Shown here piece after piece: positions 1-12,769 of a DNA stretch of 64,000 nucleotides (the stretch's first letter is position 1; the number at the start of each line of letters is the position of its first letter). The stretch lies in contig JXTB01000200.1 in the NCBI GenBank assembly GCA_002914805.1, forward strand, positions 1-64,000. The letters run 5' to 3'. A program made the translations under genes and the position numbers. The notes under the pieces were generated by a model. That model saw nothing but the letters and a program-made list of their open reading frames with translations. It searched no databases and was not told the DNA's origin. The DNA comes from Parasponia andersonii. Its lineage: Eukaryota > Streptophyta > Magnoliopsida > Rosales > Cannabaceae.

Positions 1-854
1 TTTTTTTACTTTTATAGGAAAGAAAACATACAAACTCATAAAAGTAAAGAAAAATAGAATTCTCAAAAATCTAAATAGTAAGGAAAAAATAAAGTTTACA
101 AAAATGTATATATTACCTTGTTAAAGGAATGAATTAAATTCTCCAAGGAGGAAACCTTGACATACACCTCTTGTTTTTTTTTTTTTTTATTAGAAGCAAA
201 GATAGTGTATAGAAGGATTATATGTATATGTGTGCTAAATAATTATTATTAGAAGGTGATGGTAAGGATTAGATAACGAAAGTGATGATGAAATGAGGAC
301 TTTTTTCTTCTTTTTTTTTTTTTTTATGGAAATAGTGTAGGGTGATGGTAATAGGATAGCTGTGTCTGATACAGAGGTAGGCTCTGGTATCAATTGACGC
401 AGCGGATTGCTAGATTTTACTATAACTTGCCTTCTCATAACGAGAATAGAGATAAGTAAAATTCTCAAAGAAAATTTAAAAGAGAAAACTAAGATGTGAT
501 TAAAGATTGGATGATTATAACTCTTACCAATGAATGCTATTTATACAAGTTTAGGATTAATTTAAACCATCCAATAAATTAATTCTAAGAAACTTACAAT
601 TATACACCTAGCATCTACCAACCGAAAATATTTAAATAAATAAATTGTTCACCTAATACACATTAAATAAACAAATTGTTCACCTAACATATTTCAAATA
701 AACATGCAAAATAACCTAACATATTTCAAATAAATAAGTCTATAATACCTAACACACAATAGCATTCTACCAACCAATGGAATGTTCATTAGATTGAGTT
801 TTGGAATATTGGGCCTTGACTTTGGATCATTGATGTTTGTGGGCTGTTGCATCA
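1..854 (-). mobile_element. Ty3/gypsy LTR retrotransposon, 5' end only (runs off left edge)
   Basis: The same sequence, in the same order, recurs at about 39100-39866 at the 5' end of the gypsy element that fills 34265-39866. Read on the minus strand, this copy has an LTR (854 to 395), then a tRNA-iMet-like primer-binding site just inside it (about 376-394, complement of GGCTCTGGTATCAA), then an A/T-rich leader up to position 1. No coding part is inside the window. Being partial, nothing can be said about intactness beyond that it is truncated by the window edge. Confidence 0.75.
395..854 (-). repeat. LTR of the gypsy element at the left edge
   Basis: It begins TGACGCAGCGG and ends TGTTGCATCA (TG...CA). 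It aligns along its length with the LTRs at 34265-34703 and 39498-39866, sharing blocks such as CATTAGATTGAGTTTT and GATGTTTGTGGG. It is about 460 bp long. Confidence 0.75.
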
Positions 855-879
855 CTGTTGGCCTGTTAGGCTCCTAGAC

Positions 880-1450
880 GGCTTGGGTCCGAAATGGGCA
901 AAAACTGGCCAACCCGTACCGACCTATTTTTGGCCCAATTTTAAAAAAATAAAAAATCTAAAAAAATAAAAATATTATTTTTATAATTAGTTAAAAATAT
1001 TAGAAATTTCAAAATAAAATTTTGAAAACTACATAATATGTTATGTTCTTTTTCTATTGATAAAAATTTAAAAATAATAAAATAAGCTAAAAGTATTTAA
1101 GTTAAAGAGTTGATAAAAAAAAGTTTAAAACAATAATCTTAAAATAATTATTTAGAATTAGATTGAAATTTGAAAGTGTGAAAAAAAGAGTGAAAGAGTT
1201 TGTATTTATAAGTATTAGAAAAAAATTTTATAATTAAATTTATTTTAAAACTTTTAAAAAAATTATTTTTGGCAAGCTGGCTCATGCAAGCTAAATTGGT
1301 GAGTCGGGCCGAACCAGTCCTCAGGCCTTGATATATGGGTCCAACCCATTCCAACTTGTAAGGCTGGACCGAAGTTAGCTCGTTCTAATGCGGGTTGGCC
1401 CGATCTAGCCTGCAGGCCACAATGACGGGCCGTACGTCGTTCCATTTGGT
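880..1450. repeat. Mosaic repeat: GGCCCG-rich ends around an AT-rich core
   Basis: Two GC-rich blocks with repeated GGCCCG/CGGGCC-like words (about 885-945 and 1270-1440) bracket about 320 bp of almost pure A/T. The composition is sharply unlike the flanks and suggests a non-autonomous DNA transposon or another dispersed repeat. I could not define clean terminal inverted repeats or a target-site duplication, so the class is unassigned. The ORFs here overlap each other and look like chance frames. Confidence 0.3.
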
Positions 1451-1563
1451 CTCATCTATTTTGGTACTTCTAGAAAACGGTAATAGAAAATTCCTCTCTT
1501 TATTGCCTTTCTCTTAGACTTTGAGCAGTCATCTCACACACCGTGTATTTTGTTTCCAATTGG

Positions 1564-1564
<1 letters not shown>

Positions 1565-1598
<34 letters not shown>
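1565..1598. repeat. (TA)n microsatellite
   Basis: About 17 uninterrupted TA units. Confidence 0.95.
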
Positions 1599-1601
<3 letters not shown>

Positions 1602-1818
1602 GACGTATTGGTTGCATGAGTGTCTAAATATGTTTTATGGCCGATCAGGGTGGTTATGGTATTATTAGAGAGTGAACCTTGGTCTCTGACTAGTCAGTTA
1701 ATACGTTTATCCCATTGTGACCGGTATTTAATCCAATTCAGTGTTTAACTAACCAAATAATCATATAAGTGTACTCAACTTGGTTTAAGTAATGTATAAT
1801 ATTTCTAGTCTGTTACTG

Positions 1819-2660
1819 ATGTAGGAACATCAGCACAGCGTATTTCCGTTTCTACCATTGTCCGTCCTCCGCTTTTATTTATTTTTTAATAAGTGCTTAG
1901 AGGTCGTAGAGCTATTCGTCGTATGGTCTTGTTAGGGCCATTCGACATGTTAGTTTAGTTTTGTCCGTCAATTCCTTTGTGTATCAGACGCTGCGTTTTG
2001 GTGTTAGAATTCCCTTGTTTTACAGGGGGCAGACTTGAATTGAGAATTAGAAATTTTATATAGCAAAGCTCTTCCCTTCGTGCATTTAGCTTAACAATCC
2101 ATTCCGCTACATAAAGTGGTATCAGTAGCCAAGGTACTTCCCTTGGGTGTTGATGGCCACTGGTGGTGATTGGAGCCACTTCATTGTCGAAGAGGCAGAT
2201 CGACATCCTCAAATGAATTGTGAGCTAGATTTACCTTGCGATCTTTCCTATTAAGTCCAAGATCATTCTTGGGTGGGTATTGCAAAGTGCGACGAGTAGG
2301 ACCGCGCGATTGCCAAGCACACTTCGGGAGGGGTCTGGCCCAAATCTCAGCGGCAATTGGATGCTGGAGTTGTTCCTCCGAAACTATTGGTTAGCAATCT
2401 CAAAGCAAAATTCCGTAAAACTTTTGACAAAATCAGCCTGGAAACTGATTCCAATTATTTTTGAGAATAGACTTCAAAATCACCAAGGTACACTAATCGA
2501 GAACTTTTAGATTGTGGTTTTGATTTTGACATTCCAATTTTTACCGACTTCTCCGTGAGGAGGTCTTCTTGGATTGGATTGAAGACATAGATGAATTCTT
2601 TGAGTATGTTGATACTAATCTAGAAAAACAAGCAAAACTGGTTTCAAAAAATTAATGGAA
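1819..2660 (+). mobile_element. Degenerate Ty3/gypsy fragment (LTR end, primer-binding site, gag start)
   Basis: CCGCTACAT at 2104-2112, followed by a primer-binding-site-like TGGTATCAGTAGCC at 2117-2130, matches the LTR/PBS junction of the gypsy family at 34265-39866 read in the other direction. Downstream, about 2560-2650, a frame reads like the gag motif E-x-FLDW-x-x-x-(I/V)-E-x-FF-(D/E)-Y, also present in that element. The left limit (TGATGTAGG at 1819) is a guess. The fragment is short, old and clearly broken. Confidence 0.5.
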
Positions 2661-2901
2661 CATTTTATAAGTGCCACTAAAAGAGATGATTGAAATGCCA
2701 CTAGATTTTTAGTCAACGGGTATCCTGTACATTTACTTCAATATCACTTAGTTCATAAATGTTACTAAAAATAAGTTATAGCATGACGTACGAACATTTT
2801 TTTTGTTGTACCGAAATTCATATTTAATCCTCTATTTCTTATTTCATAATTTTTTTCCAATTACTTGCAATAGTTTTATTTAGATAATTAGGCGGATACA
2901 T

Positions 2902-5900
2902 TGTCACGGTCCAAACCCCAAGATCGTGGTAGAGGGAGAATTTTACAAATGGAAATTTATAAGGTATCTTAAAATAATATAGAAACTTCAATTTTTTTTA
3001 AAAAAAATGTCTGCTGGTTTCAAAAAATGACACCTTCTGTAAATATTTATAAATATAATTCAAATTTGTAAATTTCCACAATTTTGTGATCACCATTAGA
3101 CATTCACTGTTAAGAAGATTCATAAAACATATATATACATCACCATCATCATCATAAATAGGAATAATAAGTAATATGTGCTAAATTTATAGTATGTGTC
3201 ACGATCGAAAATCTAAAGCCGTGATTTTTACTAATTTTAAGTGAAAATATAATAAAATATTAATTTTACAGAATTTAAGAGAAATCATGTATTAGATAAT
3301 TTAGTTTTGATCCTCAAATCATTATAAATTCCATAATCATTAAAACTCTTATTAGTTTTAATTTCATATAAGAGAAATACTCATCAAAGTTTAAGAAAAT
3401 TTCCAACTATCTCTTTTAAAACTTTTTGAGAAATTATAAATTTTGATAAATTGAGTTTAACTGAAATATTTAGTTCAATGTCCAAAATGTATTACATAAA
3501 ATCAGTTGTTATTTCAAATACTCAATTTAACAATAAAATCATCTTCATACATCCACTTACTAATCTTGGCTAAATAACTGAATAAGAAAAGAAGGGTAAC
3601 ATAGTACGAACACCTACTAGGGATTAGGAGTAGAACAGTATACACAAGCTGCATGACTTGTCCATCCATCAAGACGACTACCTCAATTAGACAAATACCT
3701 GAAAGTGGGAGAAGTAGGGGAGGTGGACATTCAAATGCTCAGTAGAAATTCAATTACCTTTTTGAATGGATGCAATTTTACCAAATCTGTATGGTTAATA
3801 CCTTCTCAAAAATCCATTTAAAACCAGATCTATAAAATAATTGGTATCCAGAATAATCATATATTCAAAACCAAAATCATAAACACATGTTTGTATATAT
3901 CATAATTAACCAAGTATATGAGTGAGCTCTCGTCCTCCCATCATGACCTTGTAATACCTTTGTAGTAGAGGAACCCAGCATCCTGACACTTTCCGTAAGT
4001 GTATCAGCTAAAAACCTGCGCAGAGGCCTAGGTCTTTCACTTAGTACTGTAGCAACTCGCCAGCGATCTAAACTATCATGATGCAATAATGGAACTCAAG
4101 TCTATGATCCTATGGTATGTACAATATGTAACTGTTCACAATAACTATGCATCCATCAATCAAATCATACTTTAAAAATTCAACTTGGCATTATTCTTAG
4201 ATTTACTGTAACATGAGCAACACACTACTATTTTACCTCATAATCACAATATAAAAGTATGTAAAATAATCCATACAGTCCAATCCCAGTATAATCTAAT
4301 AATTTTCGACGATTTGTCAAATCATTGTGAGATTGCGATTTTTCATATATAAGTTTTAATACAATTATAAATCAAACAGATATAAAATCAAGTAATTGAA
4401 CTCCTACCTCGATATGGTAGCAATATCAAGCTAACGACGCTCAAAGAAACTCCCGTTGGTCACTCGGGTGTTCAAACGATACTTTAGGGATTCCGGTAAG
4501 TCCACTTGAAAAGTGACTTTTCCGTCGGAGTCTAAAATTGAGAAACGGAGGTCACCACTGAATTCAAAACACCCAAAAGTGTTGAGTTAGGTATAAATTT
4601 TGTCGAAAATAGGTCGCGATGCGAGACTAGCCCGTGGCACACAAAACAGTGCGATTTGTGCCACGAAATTCTAATTTTCGTTCAATAATGAAATATAATG
4701 GTATTTTATTTCAAAATTCATGTCTCGACCTCATTAATTCCAAATTCTAAATCAGAACTCAGTTTCGAGGTCTCTAGCATAAGTTATGTACAAAAATCTG
4801 AGAATTACAAAAATGTCACTTTTTGGAATTAATTCAAAAAAGTCTAATTTTCTAAAGTATTTAGAAAAATATCATCTTGGCTGATTATTTGCAAGAATAT
4901 CACTTTTCTGAAATATTTCAAAAAATATCAATAACATAATTATTTAAGAAAAATATAATTTTCAAAAATATTGAAAAACAATATCATCTTCGCTAACTAT
5001 TTTTTAAAAATGTCATTTTTATAATTATATTTCGGAAAGTAACAATTTTCTAATCTCAGCCCAAATCTGCATAGTAATAGAGTATGTCACTATTCAGTTT
5101 TATAAAAATATCACTTTTCGTTCTAATTTAAAAAAATACCATTTTTTCAATTAAAAATTAACATATTTCTGGATATCATTTTAACTTTTACCAGTCGTAA
5201 TTATTCATGATTTTTAATCATCTTTCACCTCATATATTTATCTTGGGTAAAATAATTACCTAACAAAAAATTTACGAAAATATCACTTTTTTACTTGGTA
5301 AAAACGGTAAAAGTGGTAAAAACTCACCAGAGATGAATTTTGACGAGCAATCACATGGAGTTAATCAGCGGCAGTGAGATGAGACTCTACTTATTAGAGA
5401 TGTCGAAAACAGAGGTTGGACGACGCTCCGGTGGCCGAAAAACCTTGCTGGAGGTAGAATCTTTGTGGGGCTGCTTCAGCTTCGTCCGACGTTGAAACGA
5501 GGCGGGACTAGTGGCGTTGGATTCATCTTCGAAAGCTCTTCGACATGGGCTAGCGCTGCAGCCGAGGAAGACGGCAGTGCGGGGGCTGGAGATGGTGGCT
5601 AATCCGACATTTTCTTTCTTTTCTCTCTTCCCAAGGGCTTTTTTTGATAGAATTTGAGAATTCGGAAGCCATTTTATGCAAATAAAGGATACTGTAGCAC
5701 TTCAATATAAAATTTAGTTATTTTGAATATTTTATTCCAAAAATCAATAATTACAATTATGCCATTGGCTCTAAAAAGTCCAAAATACCCTTAAAACTTA
5801 TCAAATTTTACAGTATGAGCCTTAAGTATTATTACAAATCCAAGGTATCAGTTACTAAGTAGTTAGTAACTGCTAAACTAGTAATAGCTTCTTTTCCTAA

Positions 5901-7350
5901 TCACTCACTCTTGAGTTGCCCAAGTCATAATCATATAACCTAAGAGGGGAAAAGATAAGGGGTCGAGCATTCACATGCTCACTATGAATTCAATTACCAT
6001 TTTGGAATGAATAAAATTTTTCAAACCTGCATGGTTAATATCTTTTTAAAATTCATTTATAAATTAAGTTTACAAAATAATCGAGATCAAGAGTAATCAC
6101 ACATTCAAATCCTACGCAAGGGTCTAGATCTCTCACCTAGCACTGCAGTAACTCGCTAGTGATCTAAGATACTATGATGCAAAAATAGAACTCAAGTATG
6201 TGATCCTATGGTAGGTACAATATGCCATAGAGTATGTAATAACTATGCCTCAAGTATATCAAGGAAATCATGCTTTAAAACTTGTTTGATATTATTCTAG
6301 GATTTACAAAAAATCAGACTGTATAACGACTGTATTTTTTCAAAACTGAAATTCTAAATATACATAAAATCCATACAATCCAATCTTAGAATAATCCAAT
6401 AGATCTCAACAGTTCACAAGCTCATCAAATATCCAATCAAATCAATTATATCCATGAAAATCGACAATTTTAAGAAATAGGTCATAATGTACATTTTAAA
6501 GCAAAATAAGTAGAATACTTGGTAATTGAACCCTTACATCACCTTGATAGCTAAGCTAAGCTATTAGTGCCCATAGATTCTCCTATTGGTCATCTGGCTG
6601 CTGGAAAGATTACTTCGGGATCCCATGGGCTCATTTTGAGGGGTAGCTTTCCAAATGAAGCCTTAAATAGAAAAACAGAGGTCACCAATCAATTCCTAGT
6701 GCTTAAAAATGCTAGACTAGATATATAACTCGATTAATTTAGACTTTGGACCGAAACCCAGCCTGTGGCATACAAAATGAGGTGAAATCCCGAGCCTCGA
6801 GTCTCAAATTTCGTGTTGCCACTTCAAAACCTATTGATACTATATATATCAAAACTCGTCTCTCAACCTTACATAGCCCACAATCGGAGTCTAATTTTAG
6901 TTTTGAGGCCCCAAGCTTAAATTTGGGCTTTAAAAACAACTAGTTCAAAAATTACAAAATTGTCAAATTTTGAAAATATTTGCATAAATATCATAATTTT
7001 AGATTTGAATTTTACACAATCACTCATCATCATGTCTTAAATCATACATTCATCCCATTAAGTTTCAAGAACAATACTTGAACCTCACAAAAATAATTAT
7101 ACAAATGCCATACTTTGTTATAAAAATGACAAAAAAATTTCAAATGCTCATCAGAGCTGATTCACTGGACTTGAGTGGCAGTGAAAGGTCGAGAATGGCC
7201 GGAGAAGACTCAAGCTTACAATCTGTGGTGGTCCAACCTTGAATGGTAGCCAGAGTGCCAATGATGGTTACATAGAGCTGTGACTTTGCTTGCAGAAATC
7301 TAGCGACTGGCGATGAGACTAGGGGCGGTTACTAGCGGTGAGTCTTCATC
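2902..7350 (-). repeat. Large gypsy LTR 'A', split by a nested LTR
   Basis: It starts TGTCACGGTCC at 2902, the minus-strand form of this family's LTR end (GGTTTGGGTYGTGACA on the other strand). It runs to 3196, is interrupted by LTR 'B', and resumes at 5813 with sequence that matches LTR 'C' (for example CCTTAAGTATTA in both). It then continues to about 7350, where LTR 'C' begins. Its other end is not recognisable. No gag-pol sequence was seen between the LTRs of this stack. Confidence 0.6.
3197..5812 (-). repeat. Solo gypsy LTR 'B' nested in LTR 'A', perfect TSD
   Basis: It runs from TGTCACGATCG to AAATTTTACA, about 2.6 kb, and is flanked by GTATG at 3192-3196 and GTATG at 5813-5817. A perfect 5-bp duplication at both ends with no coding region marks a solo LTR, the usual product of recombination between an element's two LTRs. 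Its upstream-LTR half (about 4390-5800) resembles the LTR at 43827-46308, while its other half resembles those at 56923 and 15440. A GC-rich island lies at about 5390-5610. Confidence 0.85.
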
Positions 7351-9494
7351 TGTCATGACTCAAACCCTAAGTCAACAATAGAAAGGGAATTTTACAGTAG
7401 AAATTGAAAAGTTGTTTTTAAAAAATTTAGAAAAATGATTTTAAAAAAAAATTCCCACAATTTTGTGATCATCATTAGACATAGATTGTTTATAAAATTT
7501 ATAAAATAAATCAAGCATCATCATTAGCAGTTTCATAATCTAACACACTAATTATACAGACCGAGTTTGTGAAACGGACCCTTAAGTATTAATACAAGCT
7601 AATTTAAATAAACCAAAATATTTCACATAGTCACCAATTTCTAACAAGGTAACCAGCTCCTCACTACTCTGCTTTCCGTTCTCCAAAATCACGTCGAGCA
7701 TTACTTGAGAAGGAAAAGGTAAGGTGTGAGCATTCATATGCTCTGTAGGAATTCAATTACCTTTTTGGATAGATGCAATTTCTCAAATCTCTATGGTTAG
7801 TACATTTAAATTCATTTATAAATCTAGTTTATAAATCATTGGTATCCAGAATAATCACATATTCAAAACCAAAATTATATCATTTTATATATCATACATT
7901 CACAAGTAAACAAGTAAGCTCTCATCCTCCTATCACAGCTCTGTAATATCTCTATAGCAGAGGTACTCAATATCCTGATACTATCTGTAGTCATGTTAGA
8001 TAAAATCTATGTAGAGGCCTAGGTCTCTCACCTAGTACTGTAGTAACTTGCTAGCGACCTAAAATACCACGATGCAATAATGAAACTCAGGTGTGTGATC
8101 TTATGGTATATGCAACATGTTACAATTCATAACAACCATGCACCCATTGATCAAATCAAGCTTTAAAAATCCAACTTGACATTATTCTGAGATTCACTGT
8201 GCATGGGTAGCATACCGCTATTTTATCCCATAATTACAATATAAAAACACATATAACATTCCATACAATCTAATTCTAGTATAATCTAACATTTTACAGT
8301 ATTTTCATAAATTATCGTAAAATCACGATTTTTCATAAATAAATTTTAATGCAAGTGTAAATCAAAACAGGTATAAAATCAGGTAATCAAACCTTTATCT
8401 CGATATGGTAGTAATACTAGGCTAATGATGCTCGAAGTATTCCTCGTTGGTCACTCAGGTATTTGAACAACACTTTTTGGTTCCCAATAAGTCCACTTGA
8501 AAAAGTAATTTTTCCATCGGAGCCTCAAATAGAAAAATAGAGGTCACCACTGAATTCAAAGTACCCAAAAATATTATATTAGATATACACCTTGTCAAAA
8601 ACCAGTTCTGGTGTAGGACCAATATGTGGCACATAAAACGATACAATTTTGAGCCACGAAATTTCAATTTTCATTCCACTTTGAAATATAGTGGTATTTT
8701 ATATCAAAATTCATCTCTCAACTTCATTGAGTCCAAATTCGAAGTTAGAATTTATTTTCGAGGTTCCGAGCATTAGTTACGCTAAAAAGTCCAAAAATTA
8801 CAATAATACCACTTTTTGTAATTATTTAGAAAAATGTCCTCTTTTTCTAATTAAAATTAACCGCACTTTCAGATAACATTTTTACTTCTACCAATCGTAA
8901 TTATTAATAATTTTTAACCATCTTTTATTTCATATATGTACCTTGGATAAATAAATAACTTAACCAAAATAATTACGTAAATTTCAATTTTTACAAAATT
9001 AGTAAAAATAGTAAAAATAGTGAAAATATTACTAGAGAAGAATTTGATCAAGCAATCACTTGGAGGTGGCTGGCGACGGCGAGACGAGACGGCACGTGCC
9101 AATAGTGACGACAACCGATGTCGGTGGCCGGAAAACCATGTTTTAGGTGATATTTTCTGCGGCTTGCTGTGGCGGCGTCTGGCACTGAAAAAGGACGGGA
9201 TTAGCAGCAGCTACTTCATCGGTGACCAGTCTTTCACACAAGCCAACACGGCGGCGGAGTTGACTCGATTAGCTCTTTATCACTCTCTTTATCTCTCTCT
9301 TTCTCTCTCTTCCAAGCCTTCCTTTGTAAGAATTGAGAGTTTTGGGGGAGTTTATAAGCAAATAAGGGTAGCCGTGACACCAAATTTTTAAATCCAGATA
9401 TTTAGAATTTTTTATTCTAAAAAATGCATATTTATGACAATGCCATTGCACAATAAATTGTCCAAATTTCCACTTAAACTTCTCAGATTTTACA
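7351..9494 (-). repeat. Large gypsy LTR 'C'
   Basis: It runs from TGTCATGACTC to CAGATTTTACA, about 2.1 kb, same family and orientation as LTRs A, B and D. Flanking pentamers are TCATC and TCGTT, which could be a decayed duplication (two transitions) but are not proof. No element coding region accompanies it, so it is probably another solo LTR. A GC-rich island lies at about 9060-9260, followed by a CT-rich stretch. Confidence 0.65.
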
Positions 9495-9511
9495 TCGTTG
9501 GTCACTTAGAG

Positions 9512-12089
9512 TGTCACAACCCAAAACCTAGGCTTGTGGCAGAAGGGGAATTTCACAAGGATGAGAAATTCCTTGATTTATTTGAAAAACATTTAAAAAG
9601 ATTTAGTTTTATAAAACAGTCCATTTTATATAGAATATTTGGAATTTCATCCCGTGAACCTCTCCCACAGTTCGTATACACCATTAAACATACATCGAAT
9701 AGGTATCGAAAAGAATGTAAATCAAACATAAGTCCAAGTATCATTATCATCCACGTCAGAACAGACACCAGAATGATATACATGAGTTCACAGACAAAAA
9801 TAAAAAGTAGTAATCTTGGTTCAATACTAAAACAAAACTCAACCAGTTTAAACACCACAACAACATGCTTCGAGTATTACCAAGATAACAGACTACGATC
9901 CCGATGGCCTCTTACTCCTCTTGATCTCCAAAATCGCACTGGACACCAGCTGAGGAAGTGAGGAAGGGAGTGAGCATAAAATGCCCAGTACGAAAAATAA
10001 TTACCTCGATCGAAAATATTTTAGTGATGGAAAGTTCTTGCATAATTAGTTTAAATCTAATACATACATATATGATAATCCAAAATTGGAAATCGTCACG
10101 TATATGTATAAATAAATCAGTATAATCAAAACCATTCAATTCAGATGGACACGACACAAATCAACCCATACTCATGAGCTCACATCCTCTCATCTGTGGA
10201 AACCCAGAATGATGGTACTAAGTGTACCTAATTGCCTACCTGATACCTAAGTCCATACCCAGAAGGGACACCTATGTGTTGCTTACCAAACCTGGAGGGG
10301 CAATCGAATTACCTACGCCTGCCAAATGGGGAGGTAATTAGAAGTAACAAAATCTCGTGCGGGTTTACAGACTCTACACTGATGGTGGGGTACGCAACGC
10401 CACATTGTAAATCCACAATGCTAACACGGTGCTCATGTATGATCCTATGACACGTGCAACACCAAACTAAAGTGTAAAAATAATCGTACTTTAATTTTTC
10501 AGTAAAATAAGTATATTAGGTTTTTATAGAAAAACGGACAGCACAATAGCCTATTTTTGATATACCCAAAATAAGCTGCACTCAGAAAATCCCCAGAGCA
10601 ATACAGTATCATACTATCACAGTTCATCACATATGTTCAAGAAAATCAAAAACCACATTTATTTTCATATGTTGCAAAAATTAAGTTTTATTCAAAAATA
10701 GTATATAACGAAGGTAACTGAATCCTTATCTCACAAGAATAGCGATACCACGCTATTAAATCCTCAAGGCATCGTTGACGATCGTTTAGAGGGTCGGAAA
10801 CCAATTCCAAGCCCTCGATCATCCTCTTGTGAAAAACTAACATCTCAACGGAGCTTCAAATCCACGAACAGACCTCTTCATTGAATTCTTAGCATCCAAA
10901 ATCGCTAGGTTAGACATATAACTTGTCTAATTCGGGTCTGAGCCCACATCGAACCGGTGGTATGCAAATCTTAGCCGTCCGATTTTGATTTTTATGCTGA
11001 TCACCAAATATAGACAATATATATATATATCAAACTTCCTCATTTTCTGAGTACAATCCAAAAATGACAACAAAAACACGATCCAATGGCCAGATCAAAA
11101 AGTCAACTCAAACTCAAAATATTTCAAAAATGTCAACTTTCGATTCGGGCAGTATGAGGTTAAGATATATATATATCTTGAGCTTCCTCTCGACGAGACG
11201 AATCTAACAAGCCCGGTTAGAGGTTAAATGGTAGCTAGAATCGTCACCGATGACGAAAACTCTGAAACGGCTCCAATGGCATTTTCTGGCGAAACAACGA
11301 CCGGCGGCTGTGTAGGACCGGCAGTTGGGCACCCTAGCAGTATGGCGAGCTCGCACCTGGTGATTGGCAGGCAGAACAGTGGCTTGGGCGGCGGCGCGGC
11401 CTCCTCTAGTACGTCAGCCGAGAGTGAACAGAGAGAGAGCGAGGGGGGTGTCGGGGACGAGAGAGAGAAAGTGAGTGGGAGGGAGAGCCCACGTGGGTAA
11501 GTAAGGGATTGTGCAATTTTTTTAAAAAAATTGTACTATAGTCCCCGATTCCCAAACCTCTATCAATTCTGTCCCCCAAAAATTGTAATTTAATCTTTAT
11601 GTATAAAACTTTTGTAAATTAATCCCTTCATTATTATATCTAGAAAATTAGTAAAATGTCTAAATTACTTTTCCAAAAATCCAGATTTTTTAGCTCTCGG
11701 TTAGAATTCACAGCCTAAGTCTATGCCAGTGGCTGCCGGTAAGACTATGCAATGAAGGGGGAGAAGAAAAAGAAGATAAGAGAGAGAGAGAGGAAAATCG
11801 TAGAAGAGAGAGAGAGTTAGGGATTTGCGATGATTTGGGGGATTTTTGACACATGGCATTTATGGGCGGGTGACCGATCTTTTCAAAATTATTTTGTTGC
11901 CTAAGTTTTGAATTTTCTTTTTCTTTTCATTTAAGTCCTCATAAATCCGAACTTGACCCCAACGCTCTATAAATCCTCTCATTTTGGCCCAAATCTGAAT
12001 TTAATTCAAATTTCAGCTATTTTTATTTATTTTAATTCCTAATTTATAAAAAGACTAAAATACCGTAAACGAAAATCGAGGATTTTACA
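9512..12089 (-). repeat. Large gypsy LTR 'D'
   Basis: It runs from TGTCACAACCC to GAGGATTTTACA, about 2.6 kb. Its first about 1.1 kb matches the reverse complement of the LTR that ends at 59697; its second half matches that of the LTR at 56923-59187 (for example AGCGATACCACGCTATTA in both). No matching target-site duplication was found (TAGAG against TACGT). The end lies about 540 bp upstream of the FLA-1 TATA box. Reading frames at 11228-11500 fall inside its GC-rich island and are not treated as genes. Confidence 0.65.
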
Positions 12090-12585
12090 TACGTAACTCA
12101 AAATTTCAAGTTACATAGATTTTTGCCAAGTACTTGCAACAGTTCTTTTAGATATATATAATTAATATATATAATTACTAATTACACCTATATGAATATT
12201 GATCTGTATGGTAGCTCCCACAATAATGCCTAAATCAACTTTTATTATCATATCATTTTATCTTCTATTACTCTTTCACATTTCGGACGGCCTTCTATAT
12301 TGCTTCTTGCTAGCTCCAACTTAGTTCGAATGTGCACATGAAATGTTTTTCTTTTTTCTTTTCTTTTTTCATATCATATATCTATTCGTGATGAAAGTAA
12401 TGTAAATCTTATACTGTTGTACATCACTTTCCGCGCTCAATTGAAAGCTCCTCCTGTTTTCCTGCTTTCCAAAGAAAGCTAGTACTACTACGTAATCCTG
12501 AACAGCTACCAACTTCATCTCTCTGAGTTCACTCCTCGACCTTCCAATCAAAGATAAACACATCGAAACTACTTTTGTTTTCTTT

Positions 12586-12681
12586 ACTAAAAATTGCACC
12601 TTTCACCTTAATTCCTTGTCTACCAACACCTATATAAATCTCTACACTTCTTCCCTCCTCCAAACCACACATCAAAAGCTT
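12586..12681 (+). promoter_or_regulatory. FLA-1 core promoter
   Basis: In order: ACTAAAAATTGCACC (12586-12600), CACCTTAATT (12604-12613), TATATAAA (12631-12638) and an ACACATCAAAAGCTT start-site-like motif (12667-12681). The first two boxes recur, at similar spacing, upstream of FLA-5 and FLA-6. The predicted transcription start near 12665 gives a 5' UTR of about 105 nt. Confidence 0.7.
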
Positions 12682-12769
12682 GCCCCAGCAGAAGTACCTC
12701 TACTACTGTCTTAATATTCTTTCGATCAAAGAAAATTTTCTCGTATACAAATTAATTATACACTCAAAA

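Noticed and set aside
9020-9961. Open frames of 123 and 175 residues
   Set aside because: They fall in LTR C and across the junction into LTR D; composition and position match the repeat, not a gene.
11228-11500. 90-residue Gly/Ser/Glu-rich open frame
   Set aside because: GC island of LTR D; low complexity, no homologous frame in sister LTRs.
9507-12094. Target-site duplication for LTR D
   Set aside because: TAGAG and TACGT do not match, so the solo-LTR status of D is left unproven.
12680-12769. An N-terminal extension of FLA-1 by 30 residues
   Set aside because: It begins at TTG, not ATG, lies just after the predicted transcription start, and would bury the signal peptide. The ATG at 12770 matches the MMK- or MKQ-type start of the sister copies.
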